Notes: generated by a model from the sequence alone, not told the origin. DNA of 64,000 bases from Henckelia pumila (GCF_033568475.1 NC_133120.1:90104151-90168150); one strand, 5' to 3'; counted from the stretch's first letter, positions 33,721 to 46,669 are shown. Made by a program: numbers and translations.

Positions 33721-35000
33721 AATTCTATTGTAAAAAACATATAAAGTTAATATATGATATTTATTGTACGTACAAATTTTTTAACTCTATTGAATTCGCC
33801 CCCTCTGATCGAAAATTTTGGATAAGCTACTGATTTCAATCACGTACGTATTTCCTTGGATTTGAGCTCCTTAAGTCGCCATGTTGTGGTGTGGAATATC
33901 AACAAATTTTACTTGTTTGTGGAGTTTTCCGAAAACTGGTGGCAACACGGATGGTGTTCGGAGGCTAGTCTTGGTCGTGGAAAATGATGATAGCCTGACG
34001 AATTGGCTACCATTTTTTTCATCGATAGGGAATTTCTGTTTTTGCTCGCGTTTCTATTCATGACGAAATGGTGAATCTAGATATATATGAAGTTGATGGT
34101 GTTCGGATAATAGGGGATCGGAGTGATGTGGATATACTAGAAGATTGAATATATTACTTATATAGAAGGAAACATTATGTGATTTAAATATATATTTTCT
34201 AACCGCTTTGTTTTCCTATAATTAGTTCAAATCATGTATATAGGAATAGGAGCATTGAGACTTGTTGTAGCAAAGTTTCTATGGTAGTGGAATGATATCA
34301 AATTATGTTGTAAGAATATAATCATGTGCTTGTTTCATATATCTTGTCTTTGCCCATCACAAGAAGTAGTAAGCATGTGACACGTTTTTGACTCACAACT
34401 AGGATTGAAAATGAACCAACACATGATCTGGTCCAAACCAGGTTTATCAACTTATTGAAGAAGTTTTCTAATGCCTTTAATTACCATAGATTAGATACAA
34501 TAAGAAATATAAACTTATACATATCCACTCAAAACCCTGGATTTTTTCACATGCAGTAGAAACTAGAGAGGATATTAGAGAACTCCGACCACAAGAATGG
34601 TGATTTTGGCGACATTTTCGGCCATTAAATTACTCATAACATTGAAAATATTTCACAAATTAAATTAAGCTCTTTTGTCTCAAGTCGTGAACATCGATCA
34701 TGTTTTAAAAAAATATGAATATTTATGTTTCAATATGATCGTATTATATAGGTGCTCGCTTAGCTATACAAGATTGAATAGAGCTTCATTGTTGATCTTG
34801 AGAAGTTTAGAGTAATTAATTATCTCATGTTAGATGTAAAAGGTGTTTTGATTTGAATTTTAAAAAGTCTATAAACAACGAAATGATGCATGTCAAGAAG
34901 TTAGACAATATTAGGTCGTTCGCGTACATACTAGTTCTAACGCATTCAAAATATTTGTTTTTTTATAAAAAAAAATCAACTAACATTTAATTTCCCGAAA
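33721..35000. other. Intergenic DNA without a supported gene
   Basis: A 60-codon frame at 33881 matches nothing I know. Otherwise the sequence is AT-rich with no clear repeats. Confidence 0.4.
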
Positions 35001-35004
35001 ATGA

Positions 35005-35640
35005 CACATTTTGATGTAGTATCGTTTTGGGACCATGCTCGAAGAAAGAGACAGTAGATTGTGGTTGGATCCCATTATACTTGAAACTTTTATAGTTTTA
35101 AACTTTAATGGAATAAATAAACAAGGAAGAATTTGTGCTCCCTATAAATGTCTCATACGTGCTCGATCAATGAATTTAGACATACGACCGGGCCTTGATT
35201 ACAATTATACGTCTATTTTTTTGTATTAACAAACAAGGGTGGCCATAAAAACGATAAGTAATAGGAAAGAAATTATATTGTAACTAGAATTTAAATACGA
35301 ACCAGAACTAATCTTGGAAAATGTTTTTTGTCTTTTTTACTTGTACAGAATGCTAACTCTTAAGTAAAGAGTTGAACTCAGACTTTAAATAAAGTCGATT
35401 TAAATAAAGTCGAGAGGTGGAATGAGATTCTTATTTTTTATTGATAATTTTTCGTGAATGCCATTATTTGATGCAGACTCTATAATTTATTTTTTGATAA
35501 TCAACCATGTAATTTATTTACGAGTTTGATTGGTCCTTTTTTATAGATGGAATTAGATCTTAAATATACACATCTATGGTTTGGATCAAATAATATATTC
35601 TTTCTAGTTTCCACGTGACAAATTTCGTGAAATTTCATTT
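35005..35640 (+). repeat. Diverged fragments of repeat R
   Basis: Bases 35005-35125 (gacacattttgatgtagtat, accatgctcgaagaaagaga) match 62205-62340. Bases 35405-35630 (agaggtggaatgagattctt) match the inner part of repeat R at about 37590, 57050 and 62820. They are more diverged than the three main copies, so they are an older duplicate. Confidence 0.7.
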
Positions 35641-36101
35641 ATCGAAAATCTTATATGTGTTATTTAGAGTAATACTATGGGTTTATATTAATGATTTTAT
35701 CAATATCATGTTTACTTGTTTTTTTAGGGCTCTTATTAAGTCATAAAGTTCATCCATATTTACCTAATTTAAACTTTAAACCTCGATAATTTATCACAAC
35801 TAAAAGTGATAAATAATCATTTTTAAAATTATCTTTCTATCATTATTTGACATCTTATAAAATTAGTTTAATAGGTTTAATATAATATATAATCAATCTT
35901 ACTAAATAAACACAATCGATGTAGTTATAATTAATCCTTATTTGATGGTAGATATATAATAGATCCAACCACGAAACATATGTATATATTCCCTTCTATC
36001 TTTGTTTTTTTTAATGGATATATATAATATATATCTTATTTAATTCCCTAAATTCGTCTTGGACTAAATTCTCATGTACGCGGATTTTGAATAACTTCTC
36101 A

Positions 36102-36159
<58 letters not shown>

Positions 36160-36764
36160 ACAGAGTTGGAATTTTTATGTGAAGGGGGCGAATTTAGTAT
36201 TATGAAATGATTGATTATTAAAAAAAATTTAAAATATATATAATACGTAACAATATAATAAATAATTTTTAACTCATGTCATTGAGAAAAGTTTATTATA
36301 ATTTGTTTTTAAAAAATTTAATTTCTTATAGTGAAATTTAAAAGAAAAATCAAACATGTAGTTTCATATTAAATTACGTAAAACTATTTCAAATTTTTTC
36401 AATATTTAAATACTAAAATCAAAAATTTAATCACTGCAAAGAAAATATTTAAAATGAAGATTAAAAATTGAAATTATATATATATATATATATATTTTAT
36501 TTACATGTATATTATATTTATATAATTTATTATGCTTCATATAATTTCAAAGTAGTGATATCCATGACATACGAAATTATTAGTTTATAGTAATTATAAT
36601 TTTAGTAGTTTGATATATTCGAAATTTGATGATTGTGCAAGAAATCAAATTAAAAAAAATCAAAATGTTTATTTATAAGTAACTATTTTTTATTTGTTAT
36701 TATATCATTGAATAAATTTGTTTCAAAATTTTTGCAAATGCATTTCACCCCACTCCTGACCACC
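35641..36764. other. AT-rich DNA with a long TA microsatellite
   Basis: A TA run of about 50 bases lies at 36107-36156 and a shorter one at 36476-36496. No gene or element ends are visible. Confidence 0.6.
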
Positions 36765-37125
36765 TGAGTTTGACCACCATCACCACCACAAATCACCACC
36801 GCAACCACCCTAGTCCAACAACCCCACGGCCAGCCACCCCACCACCGTGCACCGTTTCTGTGATTTCTTGTCTTACCCGTCGAATGTCAGCCGACCACCA
36901 AGTGTTTGCAATGGGTTGCATATCGAGGTCGGCAGAGGTGTTGGGTGTTAGGGTTGAAGAAGACCTGCGATCTGGACAGAAGGGTGGTGGCGGCCGATGG
37001 ATTTTTTGGTTGTTGTTTGAGAGAGGAGAAAGAAAGTGAAGATGAAGGGGTGATGGGTTGCGTGAAGTGATGGATAAGATAGGTGGGTGGTGGGTGATGG
37101 GCGTGGGCGTAAGGAAGGGGCAAAA
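36765..37125. other. GC-rich patch in AT-rich surroundings
   Basis: This 360-bp stretch changes abruptly in composition: accaccatcaccaccacaaa on the left and many ggtggtg/gtgatggg runs on the right. Overlapping open frames occur on both strands, which is expected from composition. It may be the 5' end of a LINE or a captured exon, but no protein family is recognisable. Confidence 0.4.
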
Positions 37126-37149
37126 TATTTTAATTAAAAAATAATAAAT

Positions 37150-39540
37150 TAAAAGAAATGAGTTGGCGCCTCAAGTTTTCGTGCAACATAACAATGATTT
37201 TACGACAACTTTTTAAATATGTAGCAAAGCTCGTTTGTTTAACAGTTTCACAATTAATGTTATTAATTTAGAATATTTGAACTCACAAATGTTAGTAAAA
37301 ATTATTTCTGATTTTTTTTTATTTGTAGGATTTATTGTTGTTGTTGTTGTTATTATTGTTGTTGATATCACTATTGTCAGGGATATTTGGACGGATTCGG
37401 GGATAGGGATAGCTTCTCTATACCCGTCTCCAATTTGATTCGAGGATTTTGCAATCCTCCCCAACGCATCACTAAAACTTATCTCCGCAGCCGTTCCATT
37501 TCAGGTTTTCTTGGGGGTAAAATTTTCATCCCTAGTTAAATAGATGTAGATATAAAAATGACAATTTTCCAATTATTTGATCCAAAAAATCCCTAGAGGT
37601 GGAGTGAGATTCTTATTTCTTATTGTCAATTTTTCGTTAATGTCATTATTTGATTGAAACTCCACAAATTTTTTTTCTTATGATTACTGTGTAATTCATT
37701 TACGATTTTAATTGATCACTTTTGATGGCTGAATTAGATCCTATAATACCCACATATAGTGTTTGGATCAAATAATACGATCTTTTTAGTTTTTACATGA
37801 AAAAAAGTTCTTATATATGCTACACATGTAAAAATACTCCTCATGTCATTACAATTAAATATTTATTTAATAATAGATCCCGAGCATAAATCCACTTAAT
37901 CTAATGATATAAAACCAAACCACAGTAAATTATTAAATGTTGCCTTCGTTTTCTTATGAGCAGTATTGCTCCACAAAGTTGCCCGAACAATATATAAATA
38001 AAATGCATGTCTTCTCTCTTAATTTTGTTTGTCAACAGTAATGAGAATTGGATAGCGTGTAATTGCATGCCTCCGATTTCTCTCTGTTTTTAATGGATAT
38101 ATACCCTATTTGACTCGATTATCTTGTTGGCCCATTTTCAACATCTTCTCAGTTAATTATTTCATTTATACATCTCAATAAATTCGGAAAATTACTGGCT
38201 TATATATATCATCCGATCTCCATATGAGCTCAAATATACGTAGGAATTAATTAACCCGATTGAGACATTCTTTGAAGTATTACACCAAGAAGGAAATGCA
38301 CACACAAAAAAGATGCAGACCACTCTGAAAGAAGAAATAAGAACAAATTAAATTTTTGCATATTTGCTTAGCCTGCTTATTTAAATAATTTTTCACCATT
38401 GATTAATTGCAGACGATGTATATATGAAAATTCCTAATATTTGATTAATGTTGTACAGGTGCCCAAACTCATAATCATACATTCTGAAAAACAACGTATT
38501 TTCTTACCGATCATATAATTATTTTTACTATATTTGGATTTACATGTTATTTTATGCAAATAATAGTATCAGAGCGTCCACGATAAAATTGACATTTTTA
38601 TCAAATATTTATGGATCTCATGCTCCACGTCATCAATCAAATATCTAATTTCTCATATATCTCACATTTTTGTGTGTGTGTGTAGACAGTTCTTTAAACT
38701 GTTTCAAAATAAAACGAATTAAAACACCCAGAGCAAATATTTTCTAGTAAACAATCCACCGTTAAAAAATTGGATTTCATATCATGTTCAATTACTACAT
38801 TAATCATGTTATAACTCGTCCATTTAATTCTACCACTCAAACCTAACCTAAAGCACACAATATATGGTTGGTCAACAATCTACTATTTTCGATCTCTTAA
38901 ATATTGCTATATATTACTGTATCAATAAATTAAAAGAACATTAAAGGCATAAGAGTACCATCACTCATTATTTAAACACTGGCCCTCAAAATCCTTTTTT
39001 TTTTTCTTGTTGCGAAAAAGTTTCAATAAGACACAAATACATCTATATGCTCAATTAGATTACAAATAATATTTAATTAATATTAGTTAAAATGATGTAG
39101 ACCTAGGTAGAGCTATTTAAAGTGTTAAGTCCCATCAATTTTTATTTGTCATCTCATTTCAATATAACTCACCCATTTTTATATTATTATTATAGGGTAG
39201 ATGGTTCACATAAAAAAATTATGTAATAATTATAATTACAGAATTAGAAACTTTACTATAAATATTTTATATGTGGGGTGTTATCACATTCATTTGGATT
39301 TTAGATGAGATTTGATGGCAGATCCATTTTCGCTAATAGTTTAAGTTAAATTTAATTTTTCTCTTACGTGAAAACAAAATAGTTGTGCGAATTTGAAAAT
39401 ATTTACGTGGATATTAATGCTATTGTTAAAAATAAGAGTTCATAAAAAAAAATTCAAATATGTCTTCTCAAGCTAAACCTGTCTAATTTTCATATTTGTG
39501 GCTGGGATTGAGATTTGATCCCACGAGTGAGATATATATA
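37150..39540 (+). repeat. Repeat R, copy 1
   Basis: This 2.4-kb non-coding unit includes atgtagcaaagctcgtttgt, a gttgttgtt tract, a gggatatttggacgg segment ending aaaattttcatccctagtta, and a long AT-rich body ending near gggattgagatttgatccc. It recurs at 56790-58915 and 62400-64000, in the same orientation each time. No open reading frame spans it and no terminal repeats were found. It could be a non-coding part of a larger segmental duplication. Confidence 0.85.
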
Positions 39541-39847
39541 CCCCCACCATCCCCACAAAAGCTAAGAATGTGAGTCACACTGAATCAAGTTTTTGGTTAG
39601 TTTAAATGACTCAACATTACTTATAAACACACAAAATTAAATAGTCTATTCTTCACATGATGATACACGAAACTTTTATATATGAGACAATCTTACGTAT
39701 CGATTTTTCGTGAGACAGATCTCATTTTCGATTCAATTAATTAAAAAATATTATTTTTTATATAAAAAACTATAAATATATATTGGTCGAAATATCAACA
39801 CGTCACAAAAGATATATTATGAATGTCATTAAATAACATTGTCGAAG

Positions 39848-40165
39848 CTCTTTATCGTTTGATTCGAGTGATAGGATAAATAGTACATGGATAAGTAATG
39901 TAATATAATAAAAAAAAAAAAGAAATGATAGTTAATATAATATTTGATTTGATTGATGTATTATAGTTTGCTTGATTTGGTTGATTAAATTTTATATAAA
40001 AATGATAAATCATCATTTTGTCTTTTTAACAATAAATAAAATATAAATAATATTATTTATAAGGGGTAATATAGTAATTTAAATTCAATGATTGGATTGA
40101 TGTGAGATAAATAATTAATGATTTGATTGATTTAAAATAAATAATTAATAGATTGATAAATAATA
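39848..40165. mobile_element. Possible MITE related to the one at 15791
   Basis: The left end tcgtttgattcgagtgatag with ggataaatag...ggataagtaatg matches the reverse complement of the right end of the 15791-16035 element. The other end is not clear. The interior is AT-rich, with gatttgatt/aatcaaat pairs. Confidence 0.4.
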
Positions 40166-40708
40166 TGACGAGAAAAACTCGATATTGGATAAAATAACTA
40201 GTACCGAGGTTATTAATAAAGTAAACAAACGGAAATATATATGTTCTATAACAACACAAGAGAACCGAGTCGGTACACGCGCGCGACAGGTGTGCCATAT
40301 AGAGCCTAAAGGGCCTGAGCTTTAAACTTGGCCCAGATCAAAACTCATGGCCCAGCAAAACAGCAGGTCTGATGTGTTGGGCTGCTCTTGCTCATATTTG
40401 GATGGGCTGAGCCCGTACTAGGCTTTTAATGGACTGCACAATGATGGGTCGGCTCAAGTCACACATTCAAAACTCAATATGCTACGCGATCATATAAGAA
40501 AGATTTTGTCATAAATATGGAAACTTGTGTTCTTAAATCTTCTAATATGGAACCTTGTGAGTTTTTTTTATTCTTTAGATTTAGATCAATCTTGCTCAAG
40601 ATTCTCGATCATTAATGACCTCGCTCATGTTTATAAATATAGATATTAAAAAAAAGAATGTATTGGACGTGTGATGCCATAACATCAATACAAACATTAT
40701 TAATTATT
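40166..40708. other. Intergenic DNA with clustered GGGCC/GGCCC motifs
   Basis: Bases 40300-40450 contain many ggcc, gggc and gccc motifs (aaagggcctgagc, ttggcccag, catggcccagc, ttgggctg, atgggctgagccc). TGGGCC/GGCCCA are common in plant promoters of growth genes, but no coding start lies nearby, so this may be a repeat. No gene is supported. Confidence 0.35.
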
Positions 40709-41011
40709 AGGAAAAATAATTTTTTTGGTCCATTAACTTGTTCATGTTTTGGTTTTGGTCCATTAACTTTTGGATGTGAATTTTGATACACTAACTTTGC
40801 ATTTTCAGTGGTTTTTGATCCAACTGCATACGTGTCAACTTTTGATTGGTCCAAAATGATGATGTGTATCAATCAGAAGCTGACACGTATGCAGTTGGAC
40901 CAAAAAATACGAAAAAAGCAAAATTAGTATACCAAAACCCACATCGGAAAAAGTTAATGAACCAAAACCCAAATGGGGTAAAGTTACTGAATCAAAAAAC
41001 TTATTTTTCCT
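40709..41011. mobile_element. Palindromic MITE with aggaaaaataa ends
   Basis: The ends aggaaaaataa and ttatttttcct are perfect inverted repeats flanked by aattatt at 40702-40708 and 41012-41018. Internal pairs include tttggtccattaactt/aagttaatgaaccaaaa and ccaactgcatacgtgtca/tgacacgtatgcagttgg. The right half of the element was later copied into the tandem duplication at 41327. Confidence 0.75.
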
Positions 41012-42250
41012 AATTATTATATCAGCCATGTTTGTCTTCATAAAATTTTCATACTATTTTCTATTAACAATTACGTTGAATATTTTTGCAGGCAGTGGTG
41101 CCTCATTAATTATTAGATATGCAGGCCCAAGATCGAGAATGAAGAAGAAACCCCTTATATTTGCAATATTCTTCGTTGGATATAATTTGTTACGACATAT
41201 ATAATTTCTTGTGTGACAATGTCTTGTTCAATGCATGTAAGAAAACGGTAAACCTACCATTCTACACCAACTTTTCCTCTTCTTGTTCTATATATACCCA
41301 ACAACACGAAAACGGAAGACTCAAAATAAAGTTACTGGACCAAAAAACTTATTTTTTCTAATTATTATAAGTGTTCTAAAAAGTGCGCTTAAGCGCTGAT
41401 TAAGCGTGGAGCGTGGAAAAAAAAGCTCCGCTTTGAAGCAAAGCGGGAAAAAGCGGTCAAAATCATAGTTTGACTGGATTAAACGTAATTAAGCGAGCTT
41501 AAGCGTGATTAAGTGCGTTTTTTTATATATTTTTAAATTTTATTATTTTTTTTAATTTTGAAGGTATGTATGTTTTTTTAAATAATAAATTAGTTTTAGA
41601 ATTTAGATGTTTATTTTTTAAATTTTAATTATGATTATGCGATCTGACAATGATTTGGTCAATATTTAATATTTTTTATATGGTCTAATTGCAAAGACAA
41701 CTAAAGATTGCAATTTTTAGATTTTTATTATTTTATAAATATGAGAATAAATGCATTAGACTTAAATTTATCATATTTATGAATTATTTTATCTATTTAT
41801 TGGTTTGAGATAATTAAAATTACATTAAAAATCAAAAACGCTTTTTCACGCTTAAGCCCGTATTAATCCCGCTTAAGCCTGAAAAGCTTGGAGCTTGCCA
41901 TCCACGCTTCGGACCGCTTCGCGCTTTTTAGAACCTTGATTGTTATATCAGCCATGTTTGTCTTCATAAAATTTTCATACTATTTTCTATTAACAATTAC
42001 GTTGAATATTTTTGCAAGCAGTAGTGCCTCATTAATTATTAGATAGGTAGGCCCAAGACCGAGAATGATGAAGAAACCCCTTATATTTGCAATATTCTCC
42101 GTTGGATATAATTTCTTACGACAGATATAATTTCTTGTGTGACAACGTCTTGTTCAATGCATGTAAGAAAACGGTAAACCTACCATTCTATACCAACTCT
42201 TCCTCTTCTTGTTCTATATATACCCAACAACACGGAAACGGAAGACTCAG
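40978..42250 (+). repeat. Tandem duplication of a 350-bp TATA-bearing unit
   Basis: The unit from aaagttactg through atcagccatgtttgtcttca to acacgaaaacggaagactca (40978-41326) is repeated from 41327 to 42250. The second copy is split by a hAT-like MITE. Each unit ends in a promoter-like stretch, ttcttgttctatatatacccaac. The same stretch recurs at 44480 and 46800. No open reading frame follows that I can recognise. Confidence 0.8.
41369..41938. mobile_element. hAT-like MITE inserted in the tandem duplication
   Basis: The left end aagtgttctaaaaagtgcgc pairs with the reverse complement of the right end, caaggttctaaaaagcgcga. The flanks attattat (41361-41368) and attgttat (41939-41946) form an 8-bp duplication with one difference, the size used by hAT elements. 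Comparison with the undisrupted copy at 41012 (attattatatcagccatg) confirms the insertion. Many gcttaagc motifs lie subterminally. Confidence 0.8.
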
Positions 42251-42350
42251 GGGCGTATCCATAAATTTTTTCTTTAGAGGCTTCATATATAAATTATTTA
42301 AAAACTAAAAAAATTGAAAAATCTAAAACCTTCCATTCAAAATAATATAA

Positions 42351-42855
42351 AGGCATCCACATGTGGAATGTCTGGACACAGATTTGTGTCCGGACATTTC
42401 ACCCATTTACTTTTTTTCTTTTTTGTTTAATTTTTTTAATATATATAAATTTAAAAACAAATATAATTTGTGTAATTTGTAATATTAATACAATATGTAT
42501 TGTTACCATATAAAATTTTAATATTAAAATAATTTTCAAAATCTTTTTGTTGTATATGTGTTCTATCAACTATTTTTAAATTTTTTATAAATATTTTATT
42601 AAAATAAATTTATCTTAAAAATTAATTATAATTGTCATTACGATGTAGCCATTATAAAATAATGTTGGTAATTACTTTTTTGAATGAAAAATAAATTAAG
42701 AGTAACAAAATATCAGTGGGGCCCACAAATATTTGATTTGTAGGATATTTGATTGTGGAATTTGAGATATTGGAAAGATAGGATATTTGATAGATGATGT
42801 GGTGTGATAGACCCACAAATATTTGAGAAAAATGTTTCCTTTATTATGGGTGCCC
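42351..42855. mobile_element. PIF/Harbinger-like MITE in V1
   Basis: Ends aggcatccaca and tatgggtgccc are inverted repeats, flanked by TAA on both sides (42348-42350 and 42856-42858). The interior has aatgtctggacacagatttg, a short palindrome with gtccggacatt. Copies in V2 (44610) and V3 (56387) descend from one insertion before the tandem duplication. Confidence 0.75.
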
Positions 42856-43768
42856 TAAGAAAAACGAGCATAAAAAGTAATATTTTTTTTTGGCATCTCT
42901 TTCAATTTTTCTATCACTACAAACATAAAAACAAATATCTGTTAGCGAAATAATATCTTTCTCTATGGAAATTGAAATCAAAAAATAAACTATTGCCTAA
43001 TATTAAAAAATGAGAACAACTAACACAAAAAATCTTATTAAATTAAATATGATAGAACCTGTCAAACTTAATAAACAAACTAGGTCACAATGACAAAAAG
43101 AGAGATGTAATTCAAAATTCTGCCTCAAATTCAAGCAAATAATAGGCTACCAAAATTATCCAAAAATTAAGGCATAAATTAACAAACTAATTACAAATTA
43201 TAACCTAGATTTGATGAAATCGACTAGACATCATTCACGGGCCTTGACATAGGATATTTAAGAAATCCTAAATTTGATAGAATAATATTAAACAAAATAA
43301 AATATGAGAAAGGAAATTGAAGATGACAAAAACGAGTAAAAAAATCGTAAGTAATTCCTTATCTGAGAGTTAAGTTGATTGGTGTGGTGATTACTAATTT
43401 GGTTTGGTGATTTGCGAAGAAATCAGAAAAGTTGGATTGTGCCACTTAAAAAAAAAAACATGTTGGTTTAGGTTTCAATTTATTTTATTTTTTTCGCGCC
43501 TATTTGATTTTTATTTTTTAATATGATTAATTAATAATTGGGACATATATATAGCATACTATGTTAATTTTTTTTGCTTGGAAGCTTGCTGGGCTTAAGC
43601 CCAGTAAAGCCCCTACATAAGGTACGCCCCTTACGGAACGAAGCTTATAGATTATCATAAGTATTTTTTCTCTTTGTTGTTTTTTTTTTTGTCTTTGTTT
43701 CGGTTTCGTTGATAGCTGGAAAAGAATCAGTTGCTTCCTTCCTTTGTTCCGGTAAGATCACAAAAACG

Positions 43769-43880
43769 ATGTCCATTTCATTCCTTGGTGTTTCTTTCTC
43801 AGCAGCTGGACTTGCCTCAAAAAAAGTACGTTCGAAATCTAACAGACATAATTTTGTCTTCAAAGCGTCGTTTGGGTTGG
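43769..43880 (+). other. Exon-like segment in V1 with a transit-peptide-like start
   Basis: The ATG at 43769 opens MSISFLGVSFSAAGLASKKV, then RSKSNRHNFVFKASFG, rich in Ser and basic residues like an organelle transit peptide. The sequence then turns into a T-rich stretch resembling an intron. In V2 (46166) the same segment has a stop after GLA, so at least that copy is dead. The protein family is not recognised. Confidence 0.35.
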
Positions 43881-44609
43881 TTTTTTTTTTCTTTTGCTTT
43901 GTTCTTCGCCTATATTCTTATTCCTCGCAGCTTGTTGAAGAGTACTTGAACGACATCGTCGACTTCGATCCTTTTTCTGCTCTTTTCTTTTGATTTTGTT
44001 TTGTTAATTTGCTCCTTCTCTGAAATTCTCGGTGTTTTTTGTTTAGTTTTATTGTCTTTTGTTCGATCTTGTTTGTGTTTTTCGTTTTGGTTTTCTTTTA
44101 GAAAAATTGAATAATGGAATACAGCTGCAAGTGAACAAAAATTAAATATAAATTTATGTTTACCACACAGAAAAGAGAAATGTTTTCCGCATTTAGTGCT
44201 AGAATCCAGTAGAGTCTATATAGGACTGAATTGAAATTTAGTGTTTCTATTCAAATTCAGTGTCCCAAAATGTTCACATTTCAATGTCTATTAATTAAAA
44301 GTTTAAACAGTATTTAATATTTTATTATTATCTGAAAGCCCTTATATTTGTAATATTATCCTTTGGATATATTTGTTACGACAAATATAATTTCTTGTGC
44401 AACAACATCTTGTTCAATGCATGTAAGGAAACGGTAAACCTACCATTCTACACCAAATCTTCCTCTTCTTGTTCTATATACCCAACAACACGGAAACGGA
44501 AGACTGGGGGGGCGTATCCAGAAATTTTTTCTTTGGGGGCTTCACATATAAATTATTTAAAAACTAAAAAAATTAGAAAATTTAAAACCTTCCATTCAAA
44601 ATAATATAA

Positions 44610-45267
44610 GGGCATCCACAGGTGGAATGTCCGGACATTTCACCCATTTACTTTCTTTATTTTTTTATTTTTTTAATATATATAAATTTTAAAAACAAAT
44701 ATAATTTGTGTAATTTTGAATATTAAAACAATTTGTATTGTTACCATATACAATTTTAATAATAAAATAATTTTCAAAATCTTTTTGTTGTTGTATATGT
44801 GTTCTATCAACTATTTTTAGTTTTTTTAAAATATTTTATTAAAATAAATTTATTCTTAAAAATTAATTATAATTTTCATTACGATATAGCCATTAAAAAA
44901 AATAATGTTGGTAATTATTTTTTTGAATGAAAAATAAATTGAGAGTAATAAAATATCAGTGGAACCCACAAATGTTTGATTTGTAGGATATTTGGGTAGA
45001 TGAGATCCTAGCATATGGGTAATACCCAAACCATATATCAAACGGTTCGTATTTTTACACATAGACGTAATTAATTATATATTGTTGAAGTGGCAAATCA
45101 TGGGACATTAGATCTATCATTAGGGTATTACTCATATGCTAGTTTAAAATCTACCGGATATTTGATTGTGGAATTTGAGATATTTGAAAAATGGGATATT
45201 TGATAGATGATGTGACGTGATTGACCCACAAATATTTGAGAAAATTTTTGGTTTATTGTGGGTGCCC
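44610..45267. mobile_element. PIF/Harbinger-like MITE in V2, with a nested insertion
   Basis: Ends gggcatccaca and tgtgggtgccc flanked by TAA (44607-44609 and 45268-45270). Without the 170-bp nested insertion it would be about 490 bp, close to the V1 copy. The inner gtccggacatt palindrome is shorter than in V1 and V3. Confidence 0.78.
44995..45155. mobile_element. Mutator-like (MULE) MITE nested in the Harbinger MITE
   Basis: This 161-bp element has about 33-bp inverted ends: ggtagatgagatcctagcat and the reverse complement of ctagtttaaaatctacc, with shared core tagcatatgggtaataccc. A perfect 9-bp duplication, GGATATTTG, lies at 44986-44994 and 45156-45164, the size made by Mutator transposases. 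The V1 copy shows the single uninterrupted ggatatttgattgtgg, proving the insertion. Confidence 0.93.
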
Positions 45268-46054
45268 TAATCAAAACAAGCATAAAAAGTAATATTTTTT
45301 TGGCGTCTCTTTCAATTTGTCTATCACTACAAACAAACAAAAAATATTAGTTGGCGAAATAATATATTTCTCTGTGGAAATTGAAATCAAACAATGACCA
45401 ATCGCCTAATATTAAAAAGTGAGAACAACTAACACTAAAAATCTTATTAAATTAAATATGGTAGAACCTATCAAACTTAATAAACAAACTAGGTCACAAT
45501 GACAAAAAGAGAAATGTAATTCAAAATTCTGCCTCAAATTCAAGCAAATAAGTGGCTACCAAAATTATTCAAAAATTAAAGGCATAAATTAACAAAATAA
45601 TTGCAAATTATAACCTTGATTTGATGAAATCTACTAGTCATCATTCACGGGCCAAGCATAGGAAGATTTAAGAAATCCTAAATTTAATAGAATAATATTA
45701 AATAAAAGAAAATATAAGAAGATGACAAAAATGAGTAAACAAATCGTAAGTAATTCCTTACCTGAGGGTTAAGTTGATTGGTGTGGTGATTACTAATTTG
45801 GTTTGGTGATTTGCTAAGAAATCAGAAAAATTGGATTGTGCCACTTAAAAGAAGAGCATGCTGGTTTAGGTTTTAATTTTTTTTTAATTTTCTTTGCGCC
45901 TATTTGATTTTTATTTTTTAATATGATTAATTAATAATTGGGTCGTGTATATAGCATATATATGTTAATTGTTTTTGCTTGGGGGATTTACATAAGGTAC
46001 GCCCCTTATGAAACGAAGCTTATAGATTATGATAAGTACTTTTTTCTCTTTGTT

Positions 46055-46088
<34 letters not shown>

Positions 46089-46669
46089 TCTTTGTTTCTG
46101 TTTCGTTGATAGCTGGAAAATAATCGGTTGCTTCCTTCCTTTGTTCCGGTAAGAGCACAAAAACGATGTCCATTTCATTCCTTGGTGTTTCTTTCTCAAC
46201 AGCTGGACTTGCCTGAAAAAAAGTACGTTCGAAACCTAACAGACAGAATTTTGTCTTCATAGCTTCGTTTGGGTTGGTTTTTTTTTTTTTTCCTTTGCTT
46301 TGTTCTTCGCCTATATTCTTATTCCTCGCAGCTTGTTGAATAGTACGTGAACGACATCGTCGACTTCGATCCTTTTTCTGCTCTTATATTTTGATTTATT
46401 TTGTTAATTTGCTCATTCTTTGACATTCTCGGTGTTCTTTGTTTAGTTTTATTGTCTTTTGTTCGATCTTTTTTGTGTTTTTTGTTCCGGTTTTATTTTA
46501 GAAAAATTGAATAATGGAATACAGCTGCAAGTGAACAAAAATTAAATAAAAATTTCTGTTTATCGCACAGAAAAGAGGAATGCGGAACTTTCCGCATTTA
46601 GTGCTAGAATCCTTCAATGTCTATTAATTAAAAGTTTAAACAATATTTAATGTTTTATTATTATCTGAA

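Larger units (their letters stand above)
42075..44334 (+). repeat. Tandem unit V1
   Basis: The 2.26-kb unit begins at ccttatatttgcaatattct and contains the promoter-like TATA stretch, a PIF/Harbinger MITE, AT-rich DNA, and an exon-like segment with atgtccatttcattccttgg. It is repeated at 44335-46669 and begins a third time at 46670. Copies differ by substitutions and indels; V2 lacks about 75 bp present near 44225-44300 and carries an extra MULE MITE. Confidence 0.88.
44335..46669 (+). repeat. Tandem unit V2
   Basis: This is the second 2.3-kb unit, aligned with V1 along its length. Unique points are the MULE MITE at 44995-45155, a T run of about 39 at 46049-46087 in place of the shorter run in V1, and a nonsense change in the exon-like segment (gcctgaaaaaaag). 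Confidence 0.88.

Noticed and set aside
36887-37123. His/Pro-rich minus-strand frame as a gene
   Set aside because: Both strands are open across the GC-rich patch, as expected from composition; no domain was recognised.
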